A DNA stretch of 64,000 nucleotides from Actinocatenispora sp036503555 (GCA_036503555.1 DASXWQ010000098.1:80944-144943), one strand, 5' to 3'; shown: positions 18,679 through 28,156, counted from the stretch's first letter. A program made the numbers and translations. The notes: generated by a model from the letters alone, not told the origin.

Positions 18679-20115
18679 GTGGAACCGGCCAGCCTCTTCG
18701 ACCTGGGTACGCCCGCGGAGCCGTCCGCGCTGACCGAGTCGGACGAGCACGCGCCGCTCGCGGTGCGGATGCGTCCGCGTGGCATCGACGAGTTGGTCGG
18801 GCAGGAGCACCTGCGGGCGCCGGGCGCGCCGCTGCGCCGGCTGGTCGAGGGCGACGCGCCGCTGTCGGTGATCCTGTGGGGCCCGCCGGGCAGCGGCAAG
18901 ACGACGATCGCGCACCTGGTCGCCGCGTCGACGAACCGGCGGTTCGTGGCCCTGTCGGCCCTGTCGTCGGGGGTCAAGGAGGTCCGCGAGGTCATCGCCG
19001 CGGCCCGGGCGGACCGGCGCCGGTCGGGCGCGCCGACGGTGCTGTTCATCGACGAGGTGCACCGGTTCACGAAGACGCAGCAGGACTCGCTGCTCGCCGC
19101 CGTCGAGGACCGTACGGTCACGCTGCTCGCCGCGACGACGGAGAATCCGTACTTCTCGGTCGTGTCACCGTTGCTGTCCCGCTGCGTACTGCTGACGTTG
19201 GAGCAGCTGGGCCCGGAGACGGTGCGGGAGCTGGTGCGGCGGGCGGTGACCGACGAGCGGGGCCTGGCCGGTCGGGTCGAGCTGTCGGCCGAGGCGGAGG
19301 AGCACCTGGTCCGGCTGTCCGGCGGCGACGCGCGCAAGGCGTTGACGGCGTTGGAGGCGGCGGCCGGGTCGGCGCTGGCGACGGCGCCCGACGGGCCGGT
19401 GGTGGTGGACCTGGCCACGGCGGAGGCCGCGGTCGACACGGCCGCGGTGCGCTACGACCGGGCCGGCGACGGCCACTACGACATCTCCAGCGCCCTGATC
19501 AAGAGCCTGCGCGGGTCGGACGTGGACGCCGCGCTGCACTGGTACGCGCGGATGATCGTGGCGGGGGAGGACCCGCGGTTCATCGCCCGGCGGCTGGTCA
19601 TCTTCGCCAGCGAGGACGTCGGCATGGCCGACCCGACGGCGCTGACCGTGGCGGTCGCCGCGGCCGAGGCGCTGGACCGGGTGGGCCTGCCGGAGGCGCG
19701 GCTCAACCTGGGCCAGGCCGTCGTACACCTGGCGACCGCGCCGAAGTCGAACTCGGTGACCACGGCGGTGTCCGCCGCGATCGAGGACGTGCGCGCGGGT
19801 CGTACCGGGCTGGTGCCGCGGGCGTTGCGGGACGCGCACTACTCGGGTGCCCGGGGTCTCGGCCACGGCACCGGATACCGCTACCCGCACGACGATCCGC
19901 GCGGCGTCGTCACCCAGCAGTACGCGCCGGACGAGACGCTCGGCCGCGACTACTACGAGCCGAAACGGCTCGGCGCGGAGCGGGCGGTGGCCGAGCGGCT
20001 GGACCGGATCCGCGCCATCGTCCGGGGCACCGCCCGACCCGCCCCGTCCGGTACGGGCGATAACGACTCGCCGGACCCGGATGCCGGTCCCGATACTGGC
20101 GGGGACGGGCGGTAG
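18679..20115 (+). CDS. rarA: Replication-associated recombination ATPase RarA (MgsA)
   Basis: A 478-aa AAA+ ATPase of the RarA/MgsA/WRNIP1 family, acting at stalled replication forks. Walker A is GPPGSGKTT (about 73-81), Walker B is LFIDEVHRF, sensor 1 lies in AATTEN, and the clamp-loader-like C-terminal domain follows (IFASEDVG, AKSNSV-type motif as PKSNSV). The last 30 residues are acidic and Pro/Asp-rich. It begins the second conserved core block. Confidence 0.93.
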   Translation: MEPASLFDLGTPAEPSALTESDEHAPLAVRMRPRGIDELVGQEHLRAPGAPLRRLVEGDAPLSVILWGPPGSGKTTIAHLVAASTNRRFVALSALSSGVKEVREVIAAARADRRRSGAPTVLFIDEVHRFTKTQQDSLLAAVEDRTVTLLAATTENPYFSVVSPLLSRCVLLTLEQLGPETVRELVRRAVTDERGLAGRVELSAEAEEHLVRLSGGDARKALTALEAAAGSALATAPDGPVVVDLATAEAAVDTAAVRYDRAGDGHYDISSALIKSLRGSDVDAALHWYARMIVAGEDPRFIARRLVIFASEDVGMADPTALTVAVAAAEALDRVGLPEARLNLGQAVVHLATAPKSNSVTTAVSAAIEDVRAGRTGLVPRALRDAHYSGARGLGHGTGYRYPHDDPRGVVTQQYAPDETLGRDYYEPKRLGAERAVAERLDRIRAIVRGTARPAPSGTGDNDSPDPDAGPDTGGDGR

Positions 20116-20203
20116 GGTTCAGTCCAGGTCACGGGTGGCCCGGCCGGCGCACGGCGGGCCGAGGTCCGCCACGCGGTGGGCCCACGTGTTCGAGGGGGAC
20201 AGG

Positions 20204-20704
20204 GTGTCCGGGACGGAGATCGCGGCGCTGATCGCGGCACTGGCGTTTCTGCTGCTGGTGGGCGTGCTGATGGTGCCCATCCTGAAGCTGCGGCACACCG
20301 TGGACGCGGCGACCCGGGCGCTGACCGAGGTCGCGGACCGGACCGGCCCGCTGCTCACCGACGCGAACCGCACCCTCGACGGCATGAACACCGCCATCGA
20401 GCAGTTGAACACCTCGCTCGACGGGGTGAACACGCAGCTGGAGCGCGTCGACACGATCACCGGCCACGCCCAGCAGGTCTCCGGGAACGTGGCGCACCTG
20501 TCGACGATCGTCACCGGCGTGACCGCGAACCCGCTCGTCAAGGCCGCCGCCTTCGGATACGGCGTGCGCCGCACCGTCAACACGCGCCGCGGCACGGAGC
20601 CCACGACGTCGCGGAAGAAGGTCGTGCGGCGGGTACGCCGCGGCCTGTTCCGGCGGGCGACGGCGCACCAGGCGACCGCGGGTACGGGGGAGGGGACCGT
20701 CTGA
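20204..20704 (+). CDS. DUF948 membrane-anchored coiled-coil protein
   Basis: A 166-aa protein with one N-terminal membrane helix (about 5-26: IAALIAALAFLLLVGVLM), then a periodic helical region (about 30-105) with repeated DANRTLDGMNTAIEQLN-like heptads, and a basic tail. This matches the DUF948 family, which often lies just upstream of alaS in actinobacteria. Start GTG 20204 follows a purine-rich GAGGGGGACAGG. Function is unknown; a cell-envelope or general-stress role is only inferred. The TGA stop shares one base with the next gene's ATG. Confidence 0.85.
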   Translation: MSGTEIAALIAALAFLLLVGVLMVPILKLRHTVDAATRALTEVADRTGPLLTDANRTLDGMNTAIEQLNTSLDGVNTQLERVDTITGHAQQVSGNVAHLSTIVTGVTANPLVKAAAFGYGVRRTVNTRRGTEPTTSRKKVVRRVRRGLFRRATAHQATAGTGEGTV

Positions 20705-20982
20705 TGCGTCGGCTGTTCTGGCTCGGTGTGGGCGTTGCCGTCGGCGTCGTGGCGGCACGCAAGCTTTCGCAGACCGCCCAGGCGTTCACGCCGCAGGGTG
20801 TTGCCGCGTCGCTGCAGTCGTCGGCGCGGGGCGCCGCGGCCGGCGCGCTGGACGAGGTGCGCTCGTTCGTGTCGGACGTGCGAGCTTCCATGGCCGAGCG
20901 TGAAGGACAGATCCACGAGGCGGTCGCGGCCAACCTGGATCTGGGCGCTCGGCCACGGGCCCTCGACCCGCGCGACCGGTAA
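20704..20982 (+). CDS. Small single-helix protein upstream of alaS (possibly DUF6167)
   Basis: A 92-aa protein whose start ATG overlaps the stop of the DUF948 gene (TGATG), so it is probably translationally coupled. One N-terminal hydrophobic segment (LFWLGVGVAVGVVAA, about 4-18) is followed by an amphipathic helical region (about 20-75) and a short Pro/Arg tail. A similar small gene pairs with DUF948 upstream of alaS in Streptomyces; I recall the label DUF6167 but cannot confirm it. The two may form a small membrane complex. Confidence 0.75.
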   Translation: MRRLFWLGVGVAVGVVAARKLSQTAQAFTPQGVAASLQSSARGAAAGALDEVRSFVSDVRASMAEREGQIHEAVAANLDLGARPRALDPRDR

Positions 20983-21003
20983 GGAAAGCGAGACACCTCC
21001 ACG

Positions 21004-23685
21004 ATGCGTACCGCGGAGATCAAGCGTCGGTTCCTGGCGCATTTCGAAAACAACGGCCACACGGTGGTGCCGAGCGCGCCGCTGCCGTTCGACGATCCGA
21101 ACCTGCTGTTCGTGAACGCCGGCATGGTGCAGTTCAAGCCGTACCTGCTGGGGCAGGTGACGCCGCCGTTCCCGCGCGCCACCAGCGTGCAGAAGTGCGT
21201 GCGTACCCCGGACATCGACGAGGTCGGCAAGACCTCGCGGCACGGCACGTTCTTCCAGATGAACGGCAACTTCTCGTTCGGCGACTACTTCAAGGAAGGC
21301 GCCATCACGCTGGCCTGGGAGCTGGCGACGAAGTCGGTCGAGGACGGCGGCTTCGGGATGGATCCGGAGAAGCTGTGGCCGACGGTCTATCTGGACGACG
21401 ACGAGGCGTACGACATCTGGCACCGGATCGTCGGCGTGCCGGCGGAGCGGATCCAGCGTCGCGGCAAGGCCGACAACTTCTGGTCGATGGGTGTGCCGGG
21501 GCCGTGCGGCCCGTGTTCGGAGATCTTCGTGGACCGCGGCCCGGAGTACGGCGCCGACGGCGGCCCGGAGGTCGACGAGGACCGGTACATGGAGTTCTGG
21601 AACCTCGTGTTCATGCAGAACCTGCGGGGTCCGGGCACCGGCAAGGAGAACTTCGAGATCGTCGGTGACCTGCCGGCGAAGAGCATCGACACCGGCATGG
21701 GGCTGGAGCGCGTCGCGGCGTACCTGCAGGGTGTCGACAACCTGTACGAGATCGACGAGGTCTGGCCGATCCTGGACCGGGCCAGCGAACTGACCGGCAA
21801 GCGGTACGGGGCGTCGACCAGCCACGTCGCGTCTCAGTCGCATCCGGACGACGTGCGGCTGCGGGTCGTCGCCGACCACGTACGCACCGGGCTGATGCTG
21901 ATCGGTGACGGTGTCACCCCGTCGAACGAGGGCCGCGGCTACGTGCTGCGCCGGATCCTGCGCCGCGCGGTGCGGGCGGTGCGGCTGCTCGGCTACGACA
22001 AGCCGGCGATGCCGGAGCTGCTGCCGGTCGCGCGTGACTGCATGTCTCCGTCGTACCCGGAGCTGGCGACCGACTACGAGCGGATCAGCCAGTACGCGTA
22101 CGGCGAGGAGGAGGCGTTCCTCGCGACGCTGAAGGCGGGCACCACGATCCTGGACGTGGCGGTCGACGAGACGAAGAAGTCGGGCGGCGCCACGCTGTCC
22201 GGGGCGAAGGCGTTCCAGCTGCACGACACGTACGGGTTCCCGATCGACCTGACCCTGGAGATCGCGGCCGAGCAGGGCCTGTCGGTCGACGAGGACGGGT
22301 TCCGCCGGCTCATGTCCGAGCAGCGCACCCGGGCGAAGGCCGACGCGCAGGCGCGGAAGACGGGCCACGCGGACACCTCGGCGTACCGGTCGGTGCTGGA
22401 CTCCGGTGGCGCGGTCGAGTTCACCGGGTACGCGGAGGTGTCCCGGGAGGCGCGGGTACGGGCGCTGCTGTCCGGCGGCAGTCCGCTGACCGGCGCCGGT
22501 GAGGGTGACGAGGTCGAGCTGGTCCTCGACGCGACCCCGTTCTACGCCGAGGGCGGCGGCCAGCAGCCGGACACCGGCCGGATCCAGGTCGGCGGCGGCG
22601 AGGTCGAGGTGTACGACGTGCAGCAGCCGGTGCCCGGCCTGATCGTGCACCGGGCGAGGGTGCTGCGCGGCGAGGTGCGTGCCGGTGAGACGGGCTTCGC
22701 GGAGATCGACATCCGGCGGCGCCGGGCGATCTCCCGGTCGCACACCGCGACGCACCTGGTTCACCAGACGATCCGGAACTTCCTGGGCGAGTCGGCGACG
22801 CAGGCAGGTTCGCTGAACGCGCCGGGTCGGCTGCGGTTCGACTTCAACATCCCGGGCGCGGTCCCGGCCAGCGTGCTCGCCGACGTCGAGCAGCAGGTCA
22901 ACGAGGTGTTGATGGCCGACATGGAGGTGCACGCGTTCGTCACGTCGATGGCGGAGGCGCGCAAGCTCGGCGCGATGGCGCTGTTCGGCGAGAAGTACGG
23001 CGACGAGGTCCGGGTCGTCGAGGTCGGCGACTACGCCCGCGAGCTGTGCGGCGGTACGCACGCGGCCCGCTCCGGCCAGCTCGGCGTGGTGAAGATCCTG
23101 CACGAGGCGTCCGTCGGCGCCGGCGTACGCCGGGTCGAGGCGCTGGTCGGCATCGACGCGTTCCAGTTCCTGGCGCGCGAGCACCTGATGGTGTCGCGGC
23201 TGGCGGAGACGTTCCGGTCGAAGCCGGAGGAGGTCGGCGACCGGGTCGAGCAGACCATCGCGCAGCTCCGCGACGCGGAGAAGGAGCTGGAGAAGCTTCG
23301 CGCGCAGATGGTCCTGGCCAACGCGGGCGGCCTGGCCGCGGCGGCGAAGGACGTCCGGGGCGTGGCCCTGGTGACGACCGAGGCGCCGGCGTCCGCCAGC
23401 ACCAACGACGTACGCACGCTGGTGCAGGAGATCCGCGGCCGGTTGTCCGCGGGCCGCGCCGGTGTGGTCGCGGTGGCGGCCCGGGCCAACGGCAAGGCGT
23501 CGCTGGTCGTCGCGGTCAACGCCGAGGCGCGCAAGCAGGGCCTGTCGGCGAAGGACCTGGTGAAGGCGGCGCTGTCCGGCCGGGGCGGCGGCAACGACGA
23601 CCTGGCGCAGGGCGGCGGCGTGGCCGAGGACCAGGCGCCGGTGCTGCTGTCCGCGGTCGAGGACCTGGTGGCCAAGACCGCGTGA
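21004..23685 (+). CDS. alaS: Alanyl-tRNA synthetase
   Basis: An 893-aa class II synthetase with editing activity. Order: aminoacylation core (about 1-250, with FVNAGMVQFKPYL and RHGTFFQMNGNFSFGDYF), tRNA recognition region (GMGLERVA, LRRILRRAVR), editing domain with HTATHLVHQ and the zinc-type CGGTH motif near 681, and a C-terminal coiled-coil/DHH-associated region. Length is normal for bacteria. Start ATG 21004 lies shortly downstream of AAGGAAAG. It overlaps ruvX by 4 bp. Confidence 0.97.
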   Translation: MRTAEIKRRFLAHFENNGHTVVPSAPLPFDDPNLLFVNAGMVQFKPYLLGQVTPPFPRATSVQKCVRTPDIDEVGKTSRHGTFFQMNGNFSFGDYFKEGAITLAWELATKSVEDGGFGMDPEKLWPTVYLDDDEAYDIWHRIVGVPAERIQRRGKADNFWSMGVPGPCGPCSEIFVDRGPEYGADGGPEVDEDRYMEFWNLVFMQNLRGPGTGKENFEIVGDLPAKSIDTGMGLERVAAYLQGVDNLYEIDEVWPILDRASELTGKRYGASTSHVASQSHPDDVRLRVVADHVRTGLMLIGDGVTPSNEGRGYVLRRILRRAVRAVRLLGYDKPAMPELLPVARDCMSPSYPELATDYERISQYAYGEEEAFLATLKAGTTILDVAVDETKKSGGATLSGAKAFQLHDTYGFPIDLTLEIAAEQGLSVDEDGFRRLMSEQRTRAKADAQARKTGHADTSAYRSVLDSGGAVEFTGYAEVSREARVRALLSGGSPLTGAGEGDEVELVLDATPFYAEGGGQQPDTGRIQVGGGEVEVYDVQQPVPGLIVHRARVLRGEVRAGETGFAEIDIRRRRAISRSHTATHLVHQTIRNFLGESATQAGSLNAPGRLRFDFNIPGAVPASVLADVEQQVNEVLMADMEVHAFVTSMAEARKLGAMALFGEKYGDEVRVVEVGDYARELCGGTHAARSGQLGVVKILHEASVGAGVRRVEALVGIDAFQFLAREHLMVSRLAETFRSKPEEVGDRVEQTIAQLRDAEKELEKLRAQMVLANAGGLAAAAKDVRGVALVTTEAPASASTNDVRTLVQEIRGRLSAGRAGVVAVAARANGKASLVVAVNAEARKQGLSAKDLVKAALSGRGGGNDDLAQGGGVAEDQAPVLLSAVEDLVAKTA

Positions 23686-24164
23686 GCGCACCGGAGCAGC
23701 CCGGTTTCCGCCGAGGCGTACGCCTCGGGGTGGATGTCGGTACCGTCCGGATCGGGGTGTCCTGCTGCGATCCGGACGGTCTACTCGCCTCGCCGGTGAC
23801 GACCGTCCCACGTGACCGGTCGAATCGGGGCGACACGCCGGAGGCGTCAGACCTCACGGCCCTTGCCCAACTCGTCGCGGAGTACGACCCTGTGGAGGTG
23901 GTTGTCGGACTCCCGATCACGCTCGGTGGCCAGGAAAGTCACGCCGCGCGTGACGTCCGGGCGTACGCGGCGCGGCTCGGTGACCGGATCGCCCCGGTCC
24001 CGATCGTCTTCTCCGACGAGAGGATGTCGACCGCGGTGGCAACCCGTAGGCTGTCCGATCGTGGTGTCCGCGGCAAGCGGCGCCGGGCGGTGGTCGACCA
24101 GGCCGCCGCGGTGGAGATCCTGCAGTCGTGGCTCGACACGCACCGGAGGCGGACGGATGCTTGA
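23682..24164 (+). CDS. ruvX: RuvX/YqgF Holliday-junction resolvase-like protein
   Basis: A 160-aa RNase H-fold protein of the YqgF family, implicated in pre-16S rRNA 5'-end maturation and possibly recombination. Motifs are LGVDVGTVRIGVS (catalytic Asp), VVVGLPITLGG, and DERMSTAVA; a C-terminal Asp lies in VDQAAAVEIL. GTG 23682 overlaps the alaS stop (GTGA). The gene overlaps mltG by 8 bp. The alaS-ruvX-mltG-aroE order is conserved in actinobacteria. Confidence 0.92.
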   Translation: MSAPEQPGFRRGVRLGVDVGTVRIGVSCCDPDGLLASPVTTVPRDRSNRGDTPEASDLTALAQLVAEYDPVEVVVGLPITLGGQESHAARDVRAYAARLGDRIAPVPIVFSDERMSTAVATRRLSDRGVRGKRRRAVVDQAAAVEILQSWLDTHRRRTDA

Positions 24165-25323
24165 TGGCCTGGACCTCGCGTACGAGGAGTCAGACGCCCG
24201 CCCCGGCCGTCACCGGCGCCGCAAGAAGCGTCGCGGCCGCACGGTCTTCGCGCTGGCGATGGTGCTCGTGCTGTTCGCGTGTCTGGGCGGTGGCGCGGTC
24301 TTCGGCTGGACCAAGATCCGCGGGTTCTTCGTCGCCCCCGACTACTCCGGCCAGGGCAGCGGCACGGCGCAGGTGCAGGTGCACACCGGCGACAGCGCCG
24401 CGGACATCGGCAACACGCTGTACGGCAAGGGCGTGGTGAAGAGCGCGAAGGCGTTCGTCGACGCGGCGGGCGACAACCCGCACGGCACGGAGATCCAGCC
24501 CGGCTACTACAGCCTGCACAAGCAGATGAAGGCGTCACTGGCCGTCACCGCGCTGTTGGACCTGAAGAACCGGATCTCCACGAAGGTCACCCTCCCCGAG
24601 GGCCTGACGGTGAACGCGACGTTGAAGCGCCTGTCGACGGCGATGAAGCTGCCGCTGTCGGACTTCCAGCAGGCCGCGAAGGATCCCAAGGCACTCGGCA
24701 TCGGCGACAACTGGTTCGTCCGCAACGACAAGAAGAAGGCGGCGAAGACCGTCGAGGGCTTCCTCTACCCGGACACGTACATGTTCGACCCGGGGACGAC
24801 GGCGAAGGAGGCGCTGCAGGAGATGGTGCAGCACTTCATGAAGGCCGCCGCGGACAGCGGGCTGGACAAGGGCGCCAACGGCATGAGCCCGTACGAGCTG
24901 CTCATCTCCGCGTCGATGGTGCAGGCCGAGGCCGGCATCGAGAGCGACATGCCGAAGGTGGCCCGGGTCATCTACAACCGGCTCGGCGCCGACGAGTTCC
25001 CGTGGCTGAAGAAGCTGCACTTCGACTCGACGACGAACTACTGGCTGGACCTGAAGGGCAAGGGTGCCAAGGTGTCCAGCCAACTGACGCAGTCGGAGCT
25101 GAACGACCCGGACAACCCCTACAGCACCACCGTGTACGAGGGGCTGCCGCCGGGGCCGATCGACAGTCCGAGCCTGGCCGCCATGAACGGCACGGTGAAG
25201 CCGGCGAGCGGCAACTGGTTCTACTTCGTCGTCATCGACAAGAGCGGCAAGTCGGCGTTCACGAACTCCAGTGACCAGCACGAACGGAACATCGAGGAAG
25301 CCAAGCGGAACGGTGTCGGCTGA
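24157..25323 (+). CDS. mltG: Endolytic murein transglycosylase MltG (YceG)
   Basis: A 388-aa inner-membrane enzyme that cuts nascent glycan strands and so sets their length. A basic cytoplasmic N-terminus (RHRRRKKRRGR) leads into one membrane helix (about 30-50), then the extracytoplasmic LysM-like subdomain and the YceG catalytic domain. The active-site Glu is probably Glu258 in ASMVQAEAG, followed by ARVIYNRLG. ATG 24157 is supported by GGAGGCGG just upstream, inside the end of ruvX. The family was formerly mis-named aminodeoxychorismate lyase. Confidence 0.93.
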   Translation: MLDGLDLAYEESDARPGRHRRRKKRRGRTVFALAMVLVLFACLGGGAVFGWTKIRGFFVAPDYSGQGSGTAQVQVHTGDSAADIGNTLYGKGVVKSAKAFVDAAGDNPHGTEIQPGYYSLHKQMKASLAVTALLDLKNRISTKVTLPEGLTVNATLKRLSTAMKLPLSDFQQAAKDPKALGIGDNWFVRNDKKKAAKTVEGFLYPDTYMFDPGTTAKEALQEMVQHFMKAAADSGLDKGANGMSPYELLISASMVQAEAGIESDMPKVARVIYNRLGADEFPWLKKLHFDSTTNYWLDLKGKGAKVSSQLTQSELNDPDNPYSTTVYEGLPPGPIDSPSLAAMNGTVKPASGNWFYFVVIDKSGKSAFTNSSDQHERNIEEAKRNGVG

Positions 25324-26131
25324 GCACAGGGCCGCGGTCCTCGGCAGCCCCGTCGCCCATTCGCTGTCCCCGGCCCTGCACAACGCCGGGTACGCGGCGG
25401 CCGGCCTGGCCGGCTGGCGCTACGCGGCGTACGACGTGGCCGAGGCGCAACTGGCCGGGTTCGTGGCGGGGCTGGGGCCGGAGTGGGCCGGGCTGTCGCT
25501 GACGATGCCGCTGAAGCACGTCGCGCTGACGGTCGCCGACGAGGTCACCGCGACCGCGGAGCTGCTGGGCGCGGCGAACACGCTGGTGTTGCGCGACGGC
25601 GTACGCCGGGCCGACAACACCGACGCGCCCGGCCTGGTCGACGCGCTGCGCACCGCGGGTACCACCGCCGCGGAGCGGGTCTGCGTACTCGGCGCCGGCG
25701 GCACCGCCCGGGCCGCCCTCTACGCCGCGGCCCGGCTCGGCGCCACCACCGTCACCGTGTACGCCCGCCGGCCCGAGGCGGTGACCGCGCTGCGCGACGC
25801 GGCCGACGGCCTGGGCCTGACCGTGACCCGGGCCGACTTCGACGACCCGGCCGCGGCCGACGCGGCCGACCTGGTCGTGTCCACGCTGCCGGCGGGGGTG
25901 GGCGACGGGTTCGCCGGCACGGTGCGCTGGCGGCCGGACGCTACGGTCTTCGACGTGCTCTACGCCCCCTGGCCGACCGCCCTGGCCGCCGCCGCGACCG
26001 CGTCCGGCGCGCGCGTGCTGGGCGGGTTGGAGTTGCTGCTGGCGCAGGCGGTCCGGCAGTTCGAGGCGTTCACCGGGGTGGCCGCGCCGGTCGCCGCGAT
26101 GCGCGCCGCGCTGCCGCCGGTCGGGCACTGA
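25313..26131 (+). CDS. aroE: Shikimate dehydrogenase
   Basis: A 272-aa NADPH-dependent enzyme reducing 3-dehydroshikimate to shikimate. Substrate motif GSPVAHSLSPALHN, catalytic Lys in MPLKH, ADNTDAPG, and the nucleotide-binding LGAGGTARAAL are all present. GTG 25313 overlaps the end of mltG by 11 bp; the extension to 25271 is within mltG. It starts the aro run that, after the peptidase gene, continues with aroC, aroK, aroB and aroQ. Confidence 0.94.
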   Translation: MSAEHRAAVLGSPVAHSLSPALHNAGYAAAGLAGWRYAAYDVAEAQLAGFVAGLGPEWAGLSLTMPLKHVALTVADEVTATAELLGAANTLVLRDGVRRADNTDAPGLVDALRTAGTTAAERVCVLGAGGTARAALYAAARLGATTVTVYARRPEAVTALRDAADGLGLTVTRADFDDPAAADAADLVVSTLPAGVGDGFAGTVRWRPDATVFDVLYAPWPTALAAAATASGARVLGGLELLLAQAVRQFEAFTGVAAPVAAMRAALPPVGH

Positions 26132-26814
26132 TGCTGGCCATCGGCCTGGCCGCGCTCGGCTGTGCGGGCGCCGGCGCCGTGGCCGGGCCCGCCTTGGCCG
26201 CCACCGCGGCGCGGCATCCCGGCGTCACCACTGGCACCCGCCGTACCGTGCTGGTCTCCGCCCTGGCGGCCGGCGCGTTCGGGATCGTGGCGCTGGGCGT
26301 GCTGCCCGACCCCGCCCGGCGGTACGCGCTGCCCGCGTTCCTCGTGCTCGCCGCGGCCGGCGTGCTGCTGTGCGTGATCGACGCGGACATCCGGCGGCTG
26401 CCCGACACGATCACGCTGCCGGCGTACCCGGTGGTGGCGGTGTTGCTGGTGCCGGCGAGCCTGCTCGGCGGGGCGGCGGTCGGCTGGGCGGGGCTGCTGC
26501 GCGCCGGGCTCGGCGCGCTCGTCGCCGCCGCGCTCTACCTGCTGCTCTGCCTGGCGCCCGGCTCGCAGCTCGGCTTCGGCGACGTGAAACTCGCCGGGCT
26601 GCTCGGGCTGGCGCTGGGCTGGCTGTCCTGGGCGACCCTCGCGGTCGGTGTGCTGCTCGGCTTCGCCTACGGCGCGGGCTACGCGGTAGTCCTGTTGCTG
26701 TCGCGCCGGGCCGGTCTGCGTACCCGGATCCCGTTCGGGCCGGCGATGCTGGCGGGTGCGCTGACCGCGGTGCTGCTCGGCGACCCGCTCGCCGCCGGAT
26801 ACCTGGCGTTCTGA
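26131..26814 (+). CDS. A24 family prepilin-type peptidase
   Basis: A 227-aa polytopic membrane aspartic peptidase with six or seven helices. The two catalytic Asp residues fit CVIDADIRRLPD and the GxGDxK motif in GFGDVKL. The N-terminal methyltransferase domain of full-length PilD is absent, as in short archaeal and actinobacterial forms. It would process type IV or Tad-like pilin leaders, but no pilus gene is in the window. ATG 26131 shares one base with the aroE stop. The same insertion between aroE and aroC occurs in Mycobacterium. Confidence 0.88.
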   Translation: MLAIGLAALGCAGAGAVAGPALAATAARHPGVTTGTRRTVLVSALAAGAFGIVALGVLPDPARRYALPAFLVLAAAGVLLCVIDADIRRLPDTITLPAYPVVAVLLVPASLLGGAAVGWAGLLRAGLGALVAAALYLLLCLAPGSQLGFGDVKLAGLLGLALGWLSWATLAVGVLLGFAYGAGYAVVLLLSRRAGLRTRIPFGPAMLAGALTAVLLGDPLAAGYLAF

Positions 26815-26885
26815 GCGGGTTGGTCGCGTACCCGGCCCGGGGTTCTCCGATCTCCGGCGGCCAGCGGTCGCCGCAGGAGCGCGGC

Positions 26886-28082
26886 GTGACAGACTCTCTG
26901 CTTGTGTTGCGTTGGTTGACAGCGGGAGAGTCGCACGGGCCCGCGCTGGTCGGCATCCTGGAGGGCGTGCCGGCCGGCGTCGAGGTGACCAGTGCCGAGA
27001 TCGGTGCCGAGCTGGCCCGCCGCCGCCTGGGGTACGGGCGGGGCGCGCGGATGAAGTTCGAGCAGGACGCCGTGGAGGTGATCGGCGGCCTGCGGCACGG
27101 GCGTACGTTGGGCAGCCCGTTCGCGGTGCGGGTCGGTAACACCGAGTGGCCCAAGTGGGAGCTCGTGATGAGCGCCGACCCGGTCGACGAGGCGGAGCTG
27201 GCCGGCCAGGCCCGCAACGCGCCGCTGACCCGGCCGCGTCCCGGCCACGCGGACCTCGCCGGCATGCAGAAGTACGGCCACACCGACGCGCGCCCGATCC
27301 TGGAGCGGGCCAGCGCCCGGGAGACCGCCGCCCGCGTCGCACTCGGGACCGTCGCCAAGGCGCTCCTGCGCCAGACGCTCGGCGTCGAGGTCGTCTCGCA
27401 CGTCGTGGAGCTGGGTTCGGTCGCGGCTCCCGCGGACCGGGTACCGGGGCCGGACGACGCGGCGGCGGTCGACGCCGACCCGATGCGCTGCCTGGACGCC
27501 GACGCGAGCGCCGCGATGGTCGCCGAGGTCGACGCGGCCCGCAAGGACGCCGACACGCTCGGCGGCATCGTCGAGGTCCTGGCGTACGGGTTGCCGCCGG
27601 GGCTCGGCAGTCACGTGCAGTGGGACCGCCGGCTCGACGCGCGGCTGGCCGCGGCGCTGATGTCCATCCAGGCGATCAAGGGCGTGGAGGTCGGCGACGG
27701 CTTCACCCAGGCCCGCAGCCGCGGTTCCGCGGCGCACGACGAGATCGAGCCGACCGTCGACGGCGTACGCCGTCGCACCGGGCGGGCCGGTGGCGTCGAG
27801 GGTGGCATGACCATCGGCGAGCCGCTGCGGGTACGGGCGGCGATGAAGCCGATCTCGTCGCTGAACCGGGCGCTGTCCACCGTGGACGTCGCGACCGGCG
27901 AGGCGACCACCGCGATCAACCAGCGCTCCGACGTGTGTGCGGTGCCGGCCGGCGCCGTGGTCGCCGAGGCGATGGTGGCGCTGGTGCTGGCGGACGCCGC
28001 GGTCGAGAAGTTCGGCGGCGACTCGGTCGCCGAGATCCGCCGTAACGCCGCGTCGTACCGCGACAACCTGGTGATCGCATGA
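26886..28082 (+). CDS. aroC: Chorismate synthase
   Basis: A 398-aa FMN-dependent enzyme converting EPSP to chorismate. Signatures are LTAGESHGPALVGILEG, GYGRGARM, RASARETAARVA and, near the C-terminus, INQRSDVCAVPAG. GTG 26886 is chosen because AGGAG lies six bases upstream; GTG 26904 would give the common start VLRWLTAG but has no ribosome binding site. Its last codons overlap a 26-codon reading frame that leads to aroK. Confidence 0.95.
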   Translation: MTDSLLVLRWLTAGESHGPALVGILEGVPAGVEVTSAEIGAELARRRLGYGRGARMKFEQDAVEVIGGLRHGRTLGSPFAVRVGNTEWPKWELVMSADPVDEAELAGQARNAPLTRPRPGHADLAGMQKYGHTDARPILERASARETAARVALGTVAKALLRQTLGVEVVSHVVELGSVAAPADRVPGPDDAAAVDADPMRCLDADASAAMVAEVDAARKDADTLGGIVEVLAYGLPPGLGSHVQWDRRLDARLAAALMSIQAIKGVEVGDGFTQARSRGSAAHDEIEPTVDGVRRRTGRAGGVEGGMTIGEPLRVRAAMKPISSLNRALSTVDVATGEATTAINQRSDVCAVPAGAVVAEAMVALVLADAAVEKFGGDSVAEIRRNAASYRDNLVIA

Positions 28083-28087
28083 CCACC

Positions 28088-28156
28088 GCCGACGTGCTTC
28101 GACCCGCGGAGGCGGCGGACGGCTCGGCCGACGTGCTTCGTCCCGCGGAGGTGGCG
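28088..28156 (+). repeat. 39-bp-period tandem repeat between aroC and aroK
   Basis: A 30-base unit beginning GCCGACGTGCTTCG occurs at 28088-28117 and again at 28127-28156 with two substitutions. Each copy contains GCGGAGG, so the aroK ribosome binding site has been duplicated. The whole gap can be read as a 26-codon frame (28079-28159) that overlaps the aroC stop as ATGA and the aroK start as GTGA. Confidence 0.8.

Noticed and set aside
15954..19439. 1161-codon open frame on the minus strand across dhaL, dhaM and rarA
   Set aside because: It is a shadow of the forward genes caused by very high GC at third positions; its composition is Ser/Ala/Arg-rich with no domain. The same holds for the long reverse frames at 20119-23811, 5341-8514, 37494-40331 and 47451-50504.
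26370..26885. Extension of the aroC frame upstream through the peptidase gene
   Set aside because: It overlaps the real peptidase in another frame, and the AGGAG-GTG at 26886 gives a proper start.
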